Source of the DNA: Delphinapterus leucas | Lineage: Eukaryota; Chordata; Mammalia; Artiodactyla; Monodontidae | Direction of reading: 5' to 3' | DNA length: 64,000 bases | NCBI RefSeq assembly: GCF_002288925.2 | Contig: NW_022098004.1 | Location: forward strand, 14,456,581 to 14,520,580 | Shown: positions 1 through 11,345 of the stretch, one piece after another | Position numbering within the stretch: the stretch's first letter is position 1 | How the letters are laid out: every line of letters begins with the position of its first letter | Made by a program: the position numbers and the translations under genes | The notes under the pieces: generated by a model | Told to the model about the DNA's origin: nothing | Database searches by the model: none | The model's input: the letters and a program-made list of their open reading frames with translations, nothing else

Positions 1-2480
1 AGTGGAATAGGTATCCTCTTTGTCCTTTATTTTTTCTCTTTGTCCTTATTGCTGCTTCCAGACCATTCTGCTTCCCTCCTTCCCAAAAGTGTCCAGCTTT
101 GATTCTGATGTTAACCAGACTGTGCTACCCCCATTGCCATCATGTGGCCACTACCACTCTCCAACCCTGCTCCCACATAACCTCAGTATCCTTATAGATG
201 ATGCTTCCAAAACACTAATTTCTAAAATCCCTGACCGCCTCTCCTCTAAAAAGTTTGTCCTCCATTGTAGCTCAGTTATTCCCTTTGTGTCCTTGTTTCA
301 CCTCTTATCTCACTTAGATTCTGTGGCTTATTATTATAATCACTCCTTCGAGTATAACCTTGGTTCCCTTTCCCCTCTCTCCCGTTTCATTGTACTCTTC
401 TGACAGAACGCAAGCCTTAATAAAATCTAACCTTCCACCTATGCATGCACAAGAGGGCGGCTGAACATGACTGGAAGATTCACATGCCTCTGCTAACTGC
501 TCTCACTTGTTTATGACCACTCACCTTAAGAAGGCCTTCAGTGTCACTCATCAATTCTACTTACATTATCCTAGCACAGGCATTGACGCATTCTCACAGA
601 TGGCCATTCCATACCTTCCCCTCTCCTTTCAAACTTTTCATAACTTCTTCCCCATCCTAAGATGACAACCTTGTCTCCTAGTTCACTGAGAAAATAAAAA
701 TAAGAAGAGAAAGTCCACAAGGTTCCCACCTCCCCGCATCCATGCTCATCTACTCTGCCTTCCCTCCTATCAATAATGATGAATGGTATGTGCTCCTAAC
801 TTGGGCCAACTCCTCCACTTGTGTACACCTGATTCCATCACTCCAACCATTCTCCTCTCTCTCCTGGATCATTTCCCTCAGCAAATAAACAAGCCATTAT
901 TTCTCTCATCTTCAAAAACAACAACAACTGTCTCTTGATCTCACTTCTCTTTCCAGCTACGGTCCCATTTCTCCTCCCCTTCAGACAATGAGAATTGGCT
1001 ATTTTCCCATCTCCAAACCTTTCCTCCCATCAGATTTTCATGCTTATGACTCCACAGAATGTCCTCTTGTCAAGGTTATGAATGACATCCAAATTGCTAT
1101 ATCTAATGGTCAATATCTATCCTTAATCTTTCTGAAGCTTTAAACACAATTGATTACTCCTTTCTCCCTGGAACACTTTCTTCTCTTGGCACCACACACA
1201 CTTTGTTTTCTGCCTATCTTGCTGGGGACTCCTTGGTTTCTTTTGTCCTCTTCTCCAACTTCTCACTCTTCATGAGTGCTTTTATCCAGCCTTGTGGCTC
1301 TCTATGTTGATGATTCTCAAATATACATTTCAAGCCCAGACCTCTCCTTTGAATTCTATATATGTATGCATATACATATATCTAACTACCTGATCAACAT
1401 TCCCACTTGGTTGTCCAATAGGCATCTTGAACTTAACACATCCAAAACCAAATTCTTGATTTCTACACCAAAGTCTAATTCTTCCCATCTTTGAAAATGG
1501 CAACCATACACTTGAGTCAGCCTTGACTCCTCTCTTACTCTCATTTCCACATCTGATCCATCAGTGAATTATTTGACTCTACCTTTAAAGTATATGTTTT
1601 AATAGATATTTTAGAATCCACTACCTCCACTGCTACTACCCTGATCCGAGACAATGGTCTGTTGCCTAGCCTCGTAGCTGACCTCCCAGCTTCTGTCCTT
1701 GACCCTCTTATGGGTTATTCCCCTCACTGTAACCCAAATCATCCCTTAGAATATGTCATTCCTAAACTTATACCCTCCAGTAGCTTCCCATTTCACCCTA
1801 CGTCAGAGTCAAACTCCAACTAATAAGGTCTGCTGCATTCCTACACCATTTGTCCCATCCTGCCTTTGCTTCCTTGCAACCTCCTCTCTTATGCTCTCCT
1901 TGCTAACTCACTCTGATCAGTCACACTGCTTTCCTTGTGATTCCTGGCTTAGCACCTCTGCACTTGCCTGTTCCTTTTGCCTAGAATGGTCTTTCCTCAG
2001 GTATTTTCCTCACCTCCTTTAGGTTCTCGCCAAAATGTTACTTTCCCTGACCCTTCTATTAAAAATTGGAAAACGGAGTTCCCTGGTGGTCCAGTGGTTA
2101 AGACTCCGTGCTTCCAATGAAGGGGGCCTGGGTTTCATCCACAGTCAGGGAACTAGACCCCACATACATGCCGCAACTAAGAGTCTGCATGCCACAATGA
2201 AGATCCTGTGTGCCACAACTAAAAAATGAATAAATAAATACATAAATAAAAAATAAAAATGGGAACAACCCCACCCCTGGTCACAATTTCTTCTTTCCTT
2301 ATTTTTCTCCATAGCACTTATCACAATCTGATATACTACACATTTATGTGTTTGCTCCCCACCCAACAGAATGCAAGCTCCACAGACACAGAGAATTTTG
2401 CCTGTTCTGTTCACTGCTGTTTTCAGGGCCTAGAGTAGTGCCTGGAGTGTAAGAGACACCCAACAAGTATTTCTGGAATT
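1..2480 (+). mobile_element. L2 LINE remnant, 3' portion
   Basis: Decayed LINE-2. Translation at 1276-1494 resembles the L2/CR1-clade reverse transcriptase around its catalytic Asp pair (Y-x-D-D-S-Q-I-Y) followed by W-L-S-N-R-H-L-E-L-N-T-S-K-T-K, a block typical of L2 ORF2. The 1900-2480 part matches the familiar L2 3' end (phrases like 'ttcctcaggtattttcctcacctcc', 'gcacttatcacaatctgatatac', 'gtgcctgg'). It is interrupted by a CHR SINE at about 2076-2258. Frames are broken throughout, so it is inactive. The left end lies outside the window. Confidence 0.75.
2076..2258 (+). mobile_element. CHR SINE, old form, inside the L2
   Basis: Head 'gttccctggtggtccagtgg' followed by a tRNA-like region and an 'aaataaataaatacataaat' style tail. 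The L2 3' end resumes directly after it, so it inserted after L2. Confidence 0.8.
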
Positions 2481-4123
2481 TACTGCATGAAGGAGATTAT
2501 GATGGAGAGTACAGAAACAACAGCACTTGAAAAAAATACTTAATGGCATGCCAAGTTTTCATCTTGCCTATAATGAGCTCCACTGCAGCATTTCCAGCAG
2601 AAGGGTGATAGGGATCAGATCTGTACAACGAAAGATCACTCTAGCTGTAGGCTGGAGCAAAGACTGGAGGGGTGGGATTGGAGGTGGAGGGAATAGTTGA
2701 GGGGCTGTTGGCAGAGATTCAAGCAAGGAAAACTGAGAGTCTGAGCAAAGACAGTGGCTATGGACATAAAGGGAAAGGGAGCAAATTTGACAGTTACTTA
2801 GGGGTAGAACAGACAGACCTTGGCGATCAATGTGATACATGGAATACAGCCCAACAGAAGACACCCTTTTATTCTCCCCAGATTTCATCCCCAGAAACTC
2901 CTTGACTGGCCCTCATGGATCACCTGCAGCAGTCTCCATTGATTTTTGAAAGCCTGGAGGCAGAATCCTCAGACCACATCCTGTCCTGACCCCAGGTAAG
3001 GCATCATCCAACAATGTCAAGCTCCTGAACCACCAAGAACTTACAAGTTTGGGCTCTATAAGGAACTCCTGGCTCTATTTCCCATTTTCTCACCCACTCT
3101 GACCTGTTAAGGAGACTTAAGCAAGCAAGAACCAACAAGAAACTTAAAACCATGTTTACCTTTTACCTCCTACTGACCTACCTTAATTCAGCTTATTCTC
3201 CCAGTGTTGACTGAAATAGATACTTCTAATACAGAGATAAGGGCTATCTTATTGCCAGGGGATCCCCACCCAGGTGTCCTCCCTCAGGGCCCAGCTCAAG
3301 GAAGCAAGTTCTACTGAAGGCAGTTGTCCATTTGATAATAGGATTTACAGCAACAAGATTCCCTTCCTGGCATACTTCTTCAGAAGGTCTTGGCTCCCTA
3401 GGATGCTAAGGTCCAACTAACTGCTACAGTCTACAGATGCTTAGCCAAAACAGAAATCTCCAGTCCTCCAGAATTCATTCTTTAAACCCAGCCGCTTAGC
3501 CAGTACCCTGGTTGGGACTGACACCAGGCTTTGGTAAGCCACACAGGGCTGGTGAACAATGGAGGGAGTGTAACGTCACTCAAGTTTCAGGCCTTAACAT
3601 CCACACTGCAGGCTGACGCATACTGAGTGAAATGAGGAGTGCTGGAGCCCCTACACGAAAAGAAACGCAAGGAAAGCTGGACTGTGCTTTTAGTGTCACT
3701 GTGGACAGTAAAGACAGGTAGCCAAGTACAGCAGTTGAGAAACTCCAATCCTAGTACACAAGGAGTGATGGTCTGGGTGAAGGTAGCAGGAATGTGTAGT
3801 GTAACCAGCATAGAAATCCTTCTTGATCTCTTGAGAAAATCAGACTCTGGTTCAGGGGCTGACCAAGGATTTCTTCACCATTCAGATGGGTCCCCAGACT
3901 GTAAAGATCCAAGAGCAACTGATGGAGCTCAGAGCTCTGCTGTATAGTGGTCCCTGGGAGAAAGCTCTCTCCACAAAATCACAGTTTGAGAAGCACCTGA
4001 AGTGCGTGCAGACTTTTGTAAGGATTCTTAACTTGGGACCCCTTGAAATTGGATGATTTGCAAATGTGCGTTTTTCTAGAGAGAAGGTCTTTATCGTTCA
4101 TCAGATTCTCTGAGACTCAAAAA
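2481..4123. other. No gene recognised; old repeat traces
   Basis: No credible coding exon. About 2570-2700 resembles a common old mammalian dispersed repeat ('gatcactctagctgtaggct'). About 4016-4125 also looks repeat-derived. Open frames here (for example 3639-3947) show no recognisable protein. Confidence 0.5.
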
Positions 4124-4125
4124 GT

Positions 4126-4137
4126 AAAGGGACTGGA
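4126..4137 (+). repeat. Target-site duplication, left copy (FAM169A retrocopy)
   Basis: AAAGGGACTGGA here against AAAAGGACTGGA at 9473-9484: 11 of 12 bases agree. It sits exactly where the GC-rich leader of the retrocopy starts, and its A-rich start fits L1 endonuclease preference. Confidence 0.75.
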
Positions 4138-5672
4138 GGAGCCGGGCGTCCCGGGCGAGGGGCAGGCAGCTGTACCGGCCCCGGCAGCCGCGAGCGGCGC
4201 AGCCCGGTCCCGGCCGGGGGTCGCCAGCGAGCCGCCGCCGGCTTCATTCATTCCCGCGGCTCCGCCTCCTTTCCCGGGCTCAGGCGGCACGTCCCAGAGG
4301 ATGGCATTCCCTGTGGATATGCTGGATAATTGCAGTCATGAGGAAATGGAAAATTCTTCTTAAGATTACATGTCAGATCTCAGGTGTGGGGACCCTGAAA
4401 ATCCTGAATGTTCTTCTCTTCTCAATATTACGATTCCTATTAGCCTGTCAAATGTAGGCTTTGTACCTCTCTATGGTGGAGATCAGACCCAGAAAGTTCT
4501 TGCTCTTTCTGCACCCGAGGACTCACTCAGCCACGGCACTTTACCTTGCTGGTCAGTGGTGGGCTATAGATGATACTGTGAAAACATCTGTCCCTTCTAG
4601 AGAGAGACTTAAGCAGGTGAGAACTCTTGGGGAGAAAGGGGTTCTGTACTGAATCGAATTATTTACAGAAAGCAGGAATTGGAGAGAAATGAGATCCCAT
4701 TCCCGGGTCATAGCAGTACTGATTATGCTAAGATTCTGTGGAAGAAAGGAGAGGCCACTGGGTTTTATCCAGTTAAGCCTACAGGAAGCATATGTGCCTC
4801 GTTTCTTACCCAAAGCTACCAACTGCCAGTTGTTGATACAATGTTCATAAGAAAGAAATATAGAGGCAAAGACTTTGGGCTTCATATGCTGGAGGACTTC
4901 GTTGATTCCTTCACAGAAGATGCACTTGGCTTGTGGTATCCACTGACCTCTCTTATGTACACAGCTTGCAACCAGTACTTTGAAAAATATCCAGGAGACC
5001 ATGAACTGCTTTGAGAAGTTGAAGGTGTTGGACACTGGTACCAGAGAATACCAATCACCAGAGCATTACAAAGAGAAACATGTAAAATGACTGCAGTTTC
5101 TCAAAATGAAGCTAAAAGACCTGTGTCTGGAGAATATGGTCTTGCATCTGTTCCAGACTATGAAGCAGGAGCTGAAGACATTCTGTCTAGTGAGATGCAG
5201 CTAACTATTGATTCTCTAAAAGATGCCTTTGCGAGCACTTCTGAAGGTCACGATAAAACACCTGTTTCCACTCGTACTCGAAGTAGTCATCTAAAGCAGC
5301 CAAAGATTGGAAAACGGTTTCAGGATTCTGAATTTAGTAGTTCTCGAGGGGAAGATGAAAAGGCTCCCCAGACTTCACCTACAGCTTCAGTGAACAAATT
5401 GGAGTCTACTGCACGAATATCAGAGAGCTCAGAAAAATTCTTGGAAGAAGAACCCGAACAGACTGTGATTGAATCTGAAGATGAAAGTAGTGATAAAAAT
5501 GTTCGACCAGCACCAGAAACCCAGCCAGGCCTGGAAAAGCAAGAAGGTGAAAAGGAATCTCAATTAGAGCCTATGAATGATGAGATAATGGATGATACTC
5601 TTAAGACTTCACTTATAACAGAAGAGGAGGACTCCACTAGTGAAGTTTTAGGTGAAGAATTAAAATTGCAGT

Positions 5673-5911
5673 TTTGGGGCTTCCCTGGTGGTGCAGTGGT
5701 TGAGAGTCCGCCTGCCGATGCAGGGGACACGGGTTCGTGCCCCGGTCCGGGAAGATCCCACATGCCGCGGAGAGGCTGGGCCCGTGAGCCATGGCCGCTG
5801 AGCCTGCGCGTCTGGAGCCTGTGCCCCGCAATGGGAGAGGCCACAACAGTGAGAGGCCCGTGTACTGCAAAAAAATATATAATAATAATAAAAATAAAAA
5901 ATAAAATATAA
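5673..5911 (+). mobile_element. CHR SINE, short form, inside FAM169A retrocopy
   Basis: Flanked by TAAAATTGCAGT at 5661-5672 and 5912-5923, an exact 12-base duplication of the pseudogene's own sequence. The 251-bp net gain accounts for the frame change between the two flanking stretches of homology. Confidence 0.93.
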
Positions 5912-7890
5912 TAAAATTGCAGTCTTTTAATGCCAGTGAAGACTCTACGAATCTTGTTCCACTGGTGGTAGAATCTTCAAAATCTCCTGAGGCTGTTGCA
6001 CAGGATAAGACTTCACATGTAACTGACTCAGAAATGTTGCTAGATGAAGGCCCATCTGATGACAAGGGGCACACTGAAGAGAGGCTGCCTCTAGTTTCAA
6101 GAAAGAAAGCACATTTTGGGAGTTCAGACAATGTAGCTACTATCCCAAATGAAGAATGGTTTTCCAAACTCCGTGATAACTGAATTTTCTGAAGAATCGA
6201 TTCCTGAAAATGTATCACCCAACACTACTGCCTCATTGGAAGACCAGGGTGAGGAGGGGGTAGCCGAGCCTCAGGAAACATCTCCAGCTCTTCCTCAGAG
6301 CTCTTTAATAGAGGTTGAACTTGAAGATGTGCCATTTGCACAGAATGCAGGACAGAAGAGCCAGTCAGAGGAGCAGTCTGAAGCATATTCTGAGCAACTG
6401 GATCAGTTGACACAATCAACAGAGAAGACTGTGGATAGCAGCTCAGAGGAGATAGAAGTGGAAGTGCCTGTGGTCGACAGGCAGAATTTAAGAAGAAAGG
6501 CCAAAGGGCACAAAGGACCTGCGAAGAAGAAAGCCAAGCTGACCTGAATGAGGAAGAAATGCAGATAACATAATTGTTGTTTTTAAAATATGGCAGTGAA
6601 TAAATAGCGTGGGGCACAGGACAAAAACTCCAAATTTTCAATTTGAACTTATTTATGATGCTGCTTTTCCCTCCCCTGTAGGACCTAGGATACACCGTTC
6701 TTTTTAATTTTTCAGGCTATTTTGTGTAAATACAATTTTTTTCATTTTTATTAACCATGTTTCGATTTTGGGAAACCATATCATACTATATTTTCTTTAG
6801 CAGTTGGGGATATCTGACCAGTAATATTTCAGAAAATATAAATTAAAAAATGTGAAAGTAGTAGGGTTTCCATCAATTGTAAGGATCACAGAAATCTTTT
6901 ATACTAAGGGTTTTAATAGTAATCTCGGTGAAGGTTCTAGAAGTTTTATCTTAAATTTCAAAACTAATCACCATTTTTTAAAATGTAGGCATGCTTAAAC
7001 AAAAATGTCAGTAAATTAGGATAAATGCAACTTCAACTAAATGAGAGCACAAATTTGGAAATTTATGGTCAAAGGTTTATGAAGGTGGTATTTGGGCCTC
7101 TTAGTTCTTAGTTGTAGGTGCAATCTCTTCCTTTGACTTCAATGTCTGTGGAAAGGCACAAACAAAATCTGTTTCCGGTTCACTCTTGATAACATCTGAT
7201 ATTAACAGTACTGCTAGGGATTTAACTCTGGCCTGTAGGCACTCGTATAATTATTTAAAATTTCATTTGAATCTGGGGACTGTACTTTTGTCCTCACCCA
7301 GTTAACATGTATACTTTAGAAGTGTGAGAACCCTTCCTAAGGCTTCTCCTTAATCCTGCCACTGCCTTTATTCTAAAATCTTCGTTATATTCCCTTCACT
7401 TTCATCCACTTCCCTAACTCATGGAGTGATTCCTGTCAAAAGATCTTTTTGCCTGCCTGTCAGCTTATGCCCTTGGCTTCCATTTTTGGTAGGTTTGGAA
7501 CTGCGCCCCACAATCTTAGACCTAGAGGGCAGGAATAAGCTGCCCTAGGAGCCATAGCTACAAGAGCTTAAATCAGATTGGAGCCTTCATTTGTCCCTTT
7601 TGGCTTGCTCGCTCTTGATTTGTTCTGTGCGGACAGGTTACAATCTAGCCTGTGTGTACATTGTGGTTGCCTTTGCCTGCGCAACACAAAGGCCTTTGCC
7701 TGGGTAAACTAAAGACAAAAAACATCCTCAATTGTTTATTTTCATAAAATAATTTATTTAAAAATGAACAAAATGGTTATTCTTAGAATCCAAAGAGAAT
7801 CTTAAAACAATCCTACTCTTTGGAAGTATTATGTGTACTCAAATTTTCATGTAAGTTTGGGAATGCTTTGAGGCCATTTAGATTGTTTTT

Positions 7891-8007
7891 GTTTTGTTTT
7901 GTTTTTTTGTGGTACGCAGACCTCTCACTGTTATGGCCTCTGCATCAGTACCCACGTCCCCTGCATCAGTAGGCGGACTCTCAACCACTGCACCACCAGG
8001 GAAGCCC
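7891..8007 (-). mobile_element. CHR SINE, short form, internally deleted
   Basis: Both ends present between duplications TAGATTGTTTTT (7879-7890 and 8008-8019), but about half the usual body is missing from the middle. Confidence 0.85.
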
Positions 8008-8196
8008 TAGATTGTTTTTAAAACCGCTTGGTCCTTACATGAAAAAAAATGTGTTATGACTTTGTGTCATTATTTGAGGTGCTAAGGATTGATGTTGAAG
8101 GTTTATTCAGTCTACAGTCAGGTGATACTAAATTTTATTTTGAGATGTTGGCATTTTAGGAAGATTTAAAGTTGAGGTAAAAATCTTTAGCAGACA

Positions 8197-8402
8197 GGGC
8201 TTCCCTGGTGGCGCAGTGGTTGGGGGTCTGCCTGCGGATGCAGGGGACGTGGGTTCGTGCCCCGGTCCGGGAGGATCCCGCATGCCGCGGAGCGGCTGGG
8301 CCCGTGGGCCATGGCCGCTGGGCCTGCGCGTCCGGAGCCTGTGCTCTGCGGCGGGAGAGGCCGCAGCGGTGAGGGGCCCGCGTACCGCCAAAAAAAAAAA
8401 AA
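8197..8402 (+). mobile_element. CHR SINE, short form
   Basis: Complete element from 'gggcttccctggtggcgcag' to 'gcgtaccgcc' plus A-tail. It lies in the retrocopied 3' UTR of FAM169A and reads close to the consensus of the other short copies, so it is probably young. Confidence 0.92.
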
Positions 8403-8635
8403 GGTGTAGTTTAAGACTGAGCTCACTGACAACTCTTGATGTGTGAATATAGTTGCTGAGGTTTACAAAAAAGAAATGTGTAGTTATTCATATATGACCA
8501 CTATGGACTCGCAGTATAAATTTATACTTGTTAAACTTGTTTGCTTTAAACAGTAGGTGCATTTTAAGCAGTTTCAAAACTTTCTGTTCAGCACACAATT
8601 TTTGTCCATATTATCTCTGACAGAAAATGTTATTT

Positions 8636-8669
8636 TGGACTCTCAACCACTGCGCCACCAGGGAAGCCC
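8636..8669 (-). mobile_element. CHR SINE fragment, 5' head only
   Basis: Only the first ~34 bp of a SINE (reverse complement of the 'gggcttccctggtggcgcag' head) remain, with no body and no A-tail. Confidence 0.7.
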
Positions 8670-9472
8670 CCTGAAACAGATTTTAATGTAAATAAAGAAT
8701 TTATACTATCGTTACTCATCTGTGTAACAGTATTTTAGAAATTTCTGCCTTGTATGTCCACTAGTAGCCATACTGTGTTTGAAGCGTTAACCTAGTCTTT
8801 CATGGGTGTGATTAGTTACAAATGTTTATGCTTCTGTTTGCATACTTAGTATCAAGCTTTATTTGTACAAGATAGTTTAACTTGCTTATTTTTGGTTGTG
8901 AAAAATAAGCAAACCTCAGTTCTGTATCCAGTGCTTACCTTCAGTCCATTTTTTTTTCTTTCACCCTCCAAAACTTGTCATTCACACATTCCCCATTTCT
9001 ATTAGCAGCAAAATCATTTGTTAAAATCTAATTGTAAGGAAGGTTCTGCTTCTGTTATCCTGAAGTAATTGTATCATACTGGATAGTAATTCCCAAGGAA
9101 CTAGCCTTTCTTTCCCTTAGTGTCTGTGTGTTCTAAAACTTCTAAATCTACAATTTAGAAAAGATGTTACATTATTCAGAATAGCGAGACTTATTCAAGT
9201 ACTTACAATTGTTTTCTTGGTAGTTTCTTTTTTCTAATTTTTTAAAAAATTTTTAACAGTAGTAATTAAACCTATATTTTGTGATTGTTTCCTGGTCTGT
9301 GCTTTGAAATTCCTTCCCTTTTCCCTAATATCATTGGTGAAGATGTGTTTAGATATTGAATTTGTTTAGACACTGATTTTGTTTAAGGCACAATTAATCA
9401 CATTGGTTGTATTTTCAAGACAGACTTAAAAAAATAAACAGAATTGAAAGCAAAAACAAAAACAAAAAAAAG

Positions 9473-9484
9473 AAAAGGACTGGA
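9473..9484 (+). repeat. Target-site duplication, right copy (FAM169A retrocopy)
   Basis: AAAAGGACTGGA immediately after the A-rich tail; partner of 4126-4137. Confidence 0.75.
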
Positions 9485-9494
9485 TCTGTACAAC

Positions 9495-9635
9495 CTTAAC
9501 TGCACTTTCCAAAATGGTAGCATTAGCCACATTTCAAGTGTCCAATGTCCACAAGTGGTAGTTGCCACTGTACTTGTGCAAAAACATTCCTCACCACAGA
9601 AAGTTCTATTGGACAGTGCTGCCTTAAAGAAATGG
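9495..9635. mobile_element. MER5A-like hAT DNA transposon remnant
   Basis: Contains 'gtagcattagccacatttca' and ends in 'gttctattggacagtgctg', matching the interior and terminal inverted repeat of MER5A-type elements. Subfamily assigned from memory. Confidence 0.65.
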
Positions 9636-9669
9636 TCCATGGTCATGTAGGAAGGTAACATTACCTGAT

Positions 9670-9895
9670 GAGTAAGCCTGGGCTTTGAACAGACCTGGGG
9701 CTGAGTCCAGATTTTGCCACTATAAACCATGTAACCGTGGATACATTATTTAACTTCTCTAAACCTCTATTCCATCATTTGGAAATTATGAAATTTATCT
9801 CCTAAGGCCATGGCAAAGACAATGTGATAACCCAAGTAAGTGTGAAGTATAGTACCTGGTTTGTCGCAAGCTCTGAAGGAGCAGTAGCTACAATG
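9670..9895 (+). mobile_element. MIR SINE remnant
   Basis: Diverged MIR core: 'ttgccactataaaccatgta' then 'ttaacttctctaaacctcta' and later 'gtacctgg', in the usual MIR order. Confidence 0.6.
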
Positions 9896-9988
9896 ATCTT
9901 CTTTCATAACCTTCACGCTCCATAATTCCTTTTTGGAAGTGCCCTCTGTTTTGGATACCCTGAGTTTTCAATTAATTACCTATTTCTT

Positions 9989-10111
9989 TTTTTTTTTGGC
10001 TGTGCCACACAGCATAGGGGATCTTAGTTCCCCAACCAGGGATTGAACCCACACCCCCTGCATTGGGAGTGTGAAGTCTTAACCACTGGACTGCCAGGGA
10101 AGTCCCATGAA
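9989..10111 (-). mobile_element. CHR SINE, old form
   Basis: Poly-T start, head at the right end ('gactgccagggaagtccc'), duplication TACCTATTTCTT at 9977-9988 and 10112-10123. Confidence 0.88.
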
Positions 10112-10291
10112 TACCTATTTCTTAACGACTGCTTCCAGCCAGCCTTTCCAGAAGTTCTTCCTAACTGACTTATGAATCACAAATTAAAGAGGTTAAGATC
10201 TGTGGTATTACACGTAAGGAAGGAGGTGTGATGGCTACTTGCACTGAGCACTGTGGGAGGTGCTTCATTAATCATTAAGAACACTGTGTTT

Positions 10292-10597
10292 GGGACTTCC
10301 CTGGTAGCACAGTGGTTAAGAATCTGCCTGCCAATGCAGGGGACAAGGGTTTGATCCCTGGTCCAGGAAGATTCCACATGCTGTGGAGCAACTAAGCCCG
10401 TGCACCACAACTACTGAGACTGTGCTCTAGAGCCTGCGAGCCACAGCTACTGAAGCCCGCGTGCCACAACTACTGAAGTCTGTGCGCCTAGAGCCCGTGC
10501 ACTGCAACAAAGAGTAGGCCCCTCTTGCCGCAGCTAGAGAAAGCCCGCACACAGCAACAAAGACCCAACACAACCAAAAAAAAAAAAAAAAAAAAAT
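10292..10597 (+). mobile_element. CHR SINE, long form
   Basis: Flanked by CACTGTGTTT (10282-10291) and CACTGTATTT (10598-10607); tail is a 23-base A-run. Confidence 0.9.
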
Positions 10598-10607
10598 CAC
10601 TGTATTT

Positions 10608-11345
10608 GTCACAGAATTATATGCAAATGCAATAAGGAAAAATTGGAAACAATCTAAACATCTGTCAATAGAATCCTGGAATACTGGCATATGATAAATC
10701 CATTCAAAGTAATGTCTCCCAGAAATATGTGTTGAGATGGGTAAATGCTCAGAATATAATGTGAGTGAAAAAAGCAGATCTAACCCCCACGACCCAGCCT
10801 CTATTAGAGACACACGTATAAACGTGTGCCAGGAGACATGTCAAGAATATTCAGTCATAGTTCCAAACTATGAACAACTCAAATGTCCATTACCATGAGC
10901 ATGGACAAATTGTGGCATATTATTCCACGTTATACGTGGAATATTACACAGTAATAAAAAAAAGCCATAACTGTATGTAACAATGTGATGAAACTTACGA
11001 GGATAAAATGAAATGAAAAAAGCAAATCTCAAAAGAATACATGTGCTATAATTCTACCTAGAAAGAGGTCAAATTGGGGAAAATTCAATTGTACTGCTTA
11101 AGGTGATAAACTATATGGAAGAATAAGGAGCTGCTTACCTTGGAAGTGGTCACCTCTGAATGATGAGGGAAGGGGGAGGACGTGAGAGTGAAGAGATACT
11201 AAGCCAGCTTTGGCAATGTTCTGTTTTTTGGGTGTTTTATTTTGGAGTGGTAGTTCCTTTATATTATTTGTTAAATTGTACCTTTATACCTTAATTTTAA
11301 TTTCATAATTTAAAATGTTTTAAAGACTAAGGAAAAATAAATACA
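10608..11345 (+). mobile_element. Old L1 fragments (3' ORF2 and 3' UTR)
   Basis: Shows decayed L1 ORF2 C-terminal and 3' UTR phrases ('aacaactcaaatgtccatta', 'tattccacgttatacgtgga', 'gaagaataaggagctgctta'). No open frame of use. Confidence 0.55.

Larger units (their letters stand above)
4138..9472 (+). pseudogene. FAM169A: FAM169A processed pseudogene (full-length retrocopy)
   Basis: Intronless copy of the mRNA for FAM169A (soluble lamin-associated protein of 75 kDa). A GC-rich leader (4138-4300) precedes the homologous ATG at 4301. The coding-equivalent region ends with the native stop at 6545-6547 after the basic C-terminus (K-K-K-A-K-L-T). A 2.9-kb 3' UTR follows, with AATAAA at 9433-9438 and an A-rich tail at about 9453-9472. 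Disablements: TAA at 4361-4363 (codon 21); a frameshift near 4530; a second shift near 4650 that restores the frame; TGA at 5012-5014, probably from a Trp codon; a SINE at 5673-5911; a further frame change near 6160 consistent with a deletion of about 11 nt. Other SINEs lie in the 3' UTR. Recognition rests on my memory of the parent protein. Retroposition is supported by lack of introns, the poly(A) tail and the flanking duplication. No product is expected. Confidence 0.88.

Noticed and set aside
20..403. 127-codon frame at the window start
   Set aside because: Lies in the L2 remnant; low-complexity S/L/P-rich translation without L2 protein motifs.
3639..3947. 102-codon frame upstream of the FAM169A retrocopy
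   Set aside because: No recognisable domain; overlaps an antisense frame of similar size, typical of chance.
5637..5911. Recurrent protein-like frames rich in [12 protein letters not shown] and similar, seen at many sites
   Set aside because: They are translations of the CHR SINE in one frame or another; the same peptide appears wherever the SINE occurs and is not a gene family.
10911..10945. Short palindrome 'ttccacgttatacgtggaa' as a possible regulatory site
   Set aside because: It lies in L1 ORF2-derived sequence where 'tattcca' repeats naturally; probably a local duplication during decay.
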